From DATIHK01 sp035480775 (GTDB taxonomy: Bacteria; Patescibacteriota; WWE3; UBA101185; UBA10185), in assembly GCA_035480775.1 (NCBI GenBank), contig DATIHK010000083.1, positions 1 through 7,441 of the forward strand: 7,441 nucleotides of DNA, read 5' to 3'. Of the stretch, positions 5,989-7,441 are shown piece after piece. Position numbers and translations under genes: made by a program. Below the pieces are notes generated by a model that saw only the letters and a list, made by a program, of their open reading frames with translations, had not been told where the DNA came from and ran no database searches. Positions within the stretch are counted from its first letter, which is position 1. Each line of letters starts with the position of its first letter.

Positions 5989-7206
5989 TTAATTTTCTAG
6001 GAAAAGTTTTTCTAAAGCTCCAACATTTCTTTCAATATTAAACATTTCTTCCGCACGTTTCTTAGCCGCTTCACCTAAAGCTTTTCTTTTTTCAGGGTCA
6101 TAAATAAGTTTTTCTATCGCTGTAGCCAGTTCGTACGAATTTTTCTGCGGAACAAAAACTCCATCGTCTTCGTCAATTAAATCAGTAATAGATCCAGCTT
6201 TAGTGGTAACAATTGGCAGGCCGGCTAAAGCCGCTTCTATAACAAAGGTTGGAACTCCATCGACATCGCCTTCACCAGTTTCAATACTGGGATGAATAAA
6301 AATATCGGCGACCTTAAAATATTCCATAATTTCAGCATTAGGAAGTCCTTTACCATCACCTGGTATAAATACATTATTTTCTAGCTTTGCTTCTTTAACT
6401 TGCTTAACCAGTTCGGCATATAACGGGCCAGGACCTACAATGTGCAGTTCGTGAGCTACATCTCGATCTTTTAATAATTTAGAGGCTTCAATTGCATACT
6501 TGATACCTTTTTTCTCTACTAATCGCGAACCCAAAAATATCATGGGTCTATTTGGCTTTTGCATTTTTGGTTCTCCTGCCAAAAGCTTTTTGGAATCTAG
6601 GCCATGATAAATTTTATAAATATTTTTTACAGCATCTGGATTGGTAGCATCTAAACCAGCTATTTCGACGCATTTTCTCCAAGCGTAGCCATTACAAATA
6701 GAAATAAATTTAGAGTGTGCAACTTTTTCGGGCAGTAAAGTTCCTTCTACAAAAACATCTTTGGCGTGAGCAGAAATACTAAATGGAATATGTAAAACAA
6801 TAGAAGCTACCATCGCAATTGTAGATGGATCCGCCAAAAAGTGCGCGTGAATTTGGTCGGGTTTATAACCTTCTATTACTTTGGTGTAACCTAGTGACTT
6901 TAAAAACAGATATTTTCTTTTGAGCAATGACTTTGATGAATCTTTATTTACTAGTTTAAAAGCTTGAAGTACTTCTTTGTTGCGAGTGACAAAGTAAAAT
7001 GCTGCTAGAAATACGTCTAGAATATTTATTCTATGATACCGGGTAATTTTTTTTACATTTTCGGACATCACGCCAGTTCCTTTTTCAAGAGACAAAACGT
7101 GAAGATCCAAATTACCGAACTCTACAAGCTTTGAAATTTCGCGTTCGATAAAGGTTTCGGTTAATCTCGGAAACTCAGGTACAAAATAGACTACCCTTTT
7201 TTTCAT
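5989..7206 (-). CDS. GT4-family glycosyltransferase of the WcaL/AmsK-like exopolysaccharide type
   Basis: A 405-residue GT-B enzyme from this start. The N-terminus 'YFVPEFPRLTETFIEREI' (7-24) matches the 'FPxxSETFI' opening of exopolysaccharide glycosyltransferases such as colanic-acid WcaL. Next come 'IHAHFLADPSTIAMVAS' (119-135) and 'PFSISAHAKDVFVEG' (141-155), the paired histidine motifs of that group. The donor domain has 'FLGSRLVEKKGIKYAIEA' (224-241, R228 and K232), 'LHIVGPGPLY', and the signature region 'EGDVDGVPTFVIEAALAG', in which the first acidic residue of E-x7-E is Asp (D316) and the second is E324. It probably adds a sugar to a lipid-linked polysaccharide unit. Start: a GTG at 7224 would overlap the upstream stop as GTGA and add six residues. 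The ATG at 7206 gives the family-like 'MKKRVVYFVPEFP' beginning, so I prefer it. Its stop is ten bases from the terminator of the inverted small gene. Confidence 0.92.
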   Translation of the reverse strand: MKKRVVYFVPEFPRLTETFIEREISKLVEFGNLDLHVLSLEKGTGVMSENVKKITRYHRINILDVFLAAFYFVTRNKEVLQAFKLVNKDSSKSLLKRKYLFLKSLGYTKVIEGYKPDQIHAHFLADPSTIAMVASIVLHIPFSISAHAKDVFVEGTLLPEKVAHSKFISICNGYAWRKCVEIAGLDATNPDAVKNIYKIYHGLDSKKLLAGEPKMQKPNRPMIFLGSRLVEKKGIKYAIEASKLLKDRDVAHELHIVGPGPLYAELVKQVKEAKLENNVFIPGDGKGLPNAEIMEYFKVADIFIHPSIETGEGDVDGVPTFVIEAALAGLPIVTTKAGSITDLIDEDDGVFVPQKNSYELATAIEKLIYDPEKRKALGEAAKKRAEEMFNIERNVGALEKLFLEN

Positions 7207-7220
7207 ATCTTTATTATATG

Positions 7221-7441
7221 TCACTTACTGTTTTTTAGTAATGCCGAGCTTATAGTTTCTTCGTTATAACCGTTAGTTCTCTTACCAATAGCAAAATAGA
7301 TCAATCCGGCAGCTTCGACTTGTTTTTGATCTAATAAATTACGACCGTCAAAGATTACTTTCTTAGCAAGCATTTTTTTAAGCTTAGCTACATCAAGCTC
7401 TTTAAATTGATCCCATTCGGTTAATATGCACAAAGCGTCTG
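7221..7441 (-). CDS. ugd: UDP-glucose/GDP-mannose 6-dehydrogenase family, C-terminal fragment
   Basis: The last 72 complete codons of a minus-strand gene whose 5' part lies beyond the window edge. The sequence 'DALCILTEWDQFKELDVAKL' followed by 'VIFDGRNLLDQ' and 'AGLIYFAIGK' is the C-terminal UDP-binding domain of the UDP-glucose 6-dehydrogenase family (Ugd/TuaD), which oxidises UDP-glucose to UDP-glucuronate with two NAD+. The 'TEW..F' and 'FDGRN' motifs are the characteristic ones. A short tail ('RTNGYNEETISSALLKNSK') extends past the usual end. The frame continues to the edge (an upstream GCT and GAC are in frame), so the TTG at 7433 is not a real start. The stop at 7221-7223 falls next to the start of the following glycosyltransferase, indicating one operon. 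GDP-mannose or UDP-N-acetyl sugar dehydrogenases share this domain, so the substrate is likely but not certain. Confidence 0.85.
   Translation of the reverse strand, partial: DALCILTEWDQFKELDVAKLKKMLAKKVIFDGRNLLDQKQVEAAGLIYFAIGKRTNGYNEETISSALLKNSK

Noticed and set aside
1..7441. Alternative genetic code with TGA as Gly (as in some CPR lineages)
   Set aside because: TGA terminates genes at expected protein ends in the ATGA overlaps at 1729-1732 and 4435-4438, and no family alignment needs readthrough.
1..7441. CRISPR array, tRNA, insertion sequence or tandem repeat
   Set aside because: I saw no regularly spaced repeats, no tRNA cloverleaf and no transposase reading frame on either strand.

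Overview
The window is an AT-rich stretch (about 20-30% G+C in the lines I counted by hand) holding a surface-glycan biosynthesis cluster read almost entirely from the minus strand. The standard bacterial code fits: TGA ends genes at the expected C-termini, including at ATGA start/stop overlaps. The low G+C, compact overlapping genes and density of glycosyltransferases suit a small-genome or uncultured lineage such as Patescibacteria (CPR), but no marker here fixes the taxonomy.

In minus-strand transcription order (high to low coordinates) the layout is: the C-terminal end of a UDP-glucose 6-dehydrogenase-type enzyme (7441-7221, cut by the window edge); a GT4 glycosyltransferase with the 'FPRLTETFI' N-terminus (7206-5989); an interrupting island (about 5653-5979); two more GT4 glycosyltransferases (5619-4435 and 4438-3242); a GT-C-type multi-pass membrane glycosyltransferase (about 3273-1729); a DPM1-like GT2 polyprenyl-phosphate sugar synthase (1732-1046); and the N-terminal 341 codons of a DUF2079 membrane protein (1025-1, cut by the window edge).

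The genes make sense together. The dehydrogenase supplies a uronic-acid nucleotide sugar. The cytoplasmic GT4 enzymes assemble an oligosaccharide or repeat unit. The GT2 enzyme charges polyprenyl phosphate with a sugar, and the GT-C proteins could use that lipid-linked sugar on the outer face of the membrane. No flippase, polymerase or ligase is visible in the window.

The outlier is the island between two GT4 genes. It is GC-rich (135 of 240 bases, 56%, at 5701-5940), lies on the opposite strand, and carries a leader hairpin, a strong Shine-Dalgarno sequence, a 67-codon reading frame (5708-5911; 51 of 67 codons end in G or C) and a rho-independent terminator. It looks like a self-contained, recently acquired single-gene cassette dropped head-on into the glycan operon. 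I do not recognise its product; a faint resemblance to small beta-grasp (ThiS/MoaD-like) proteins is noted only as a hypothesis.
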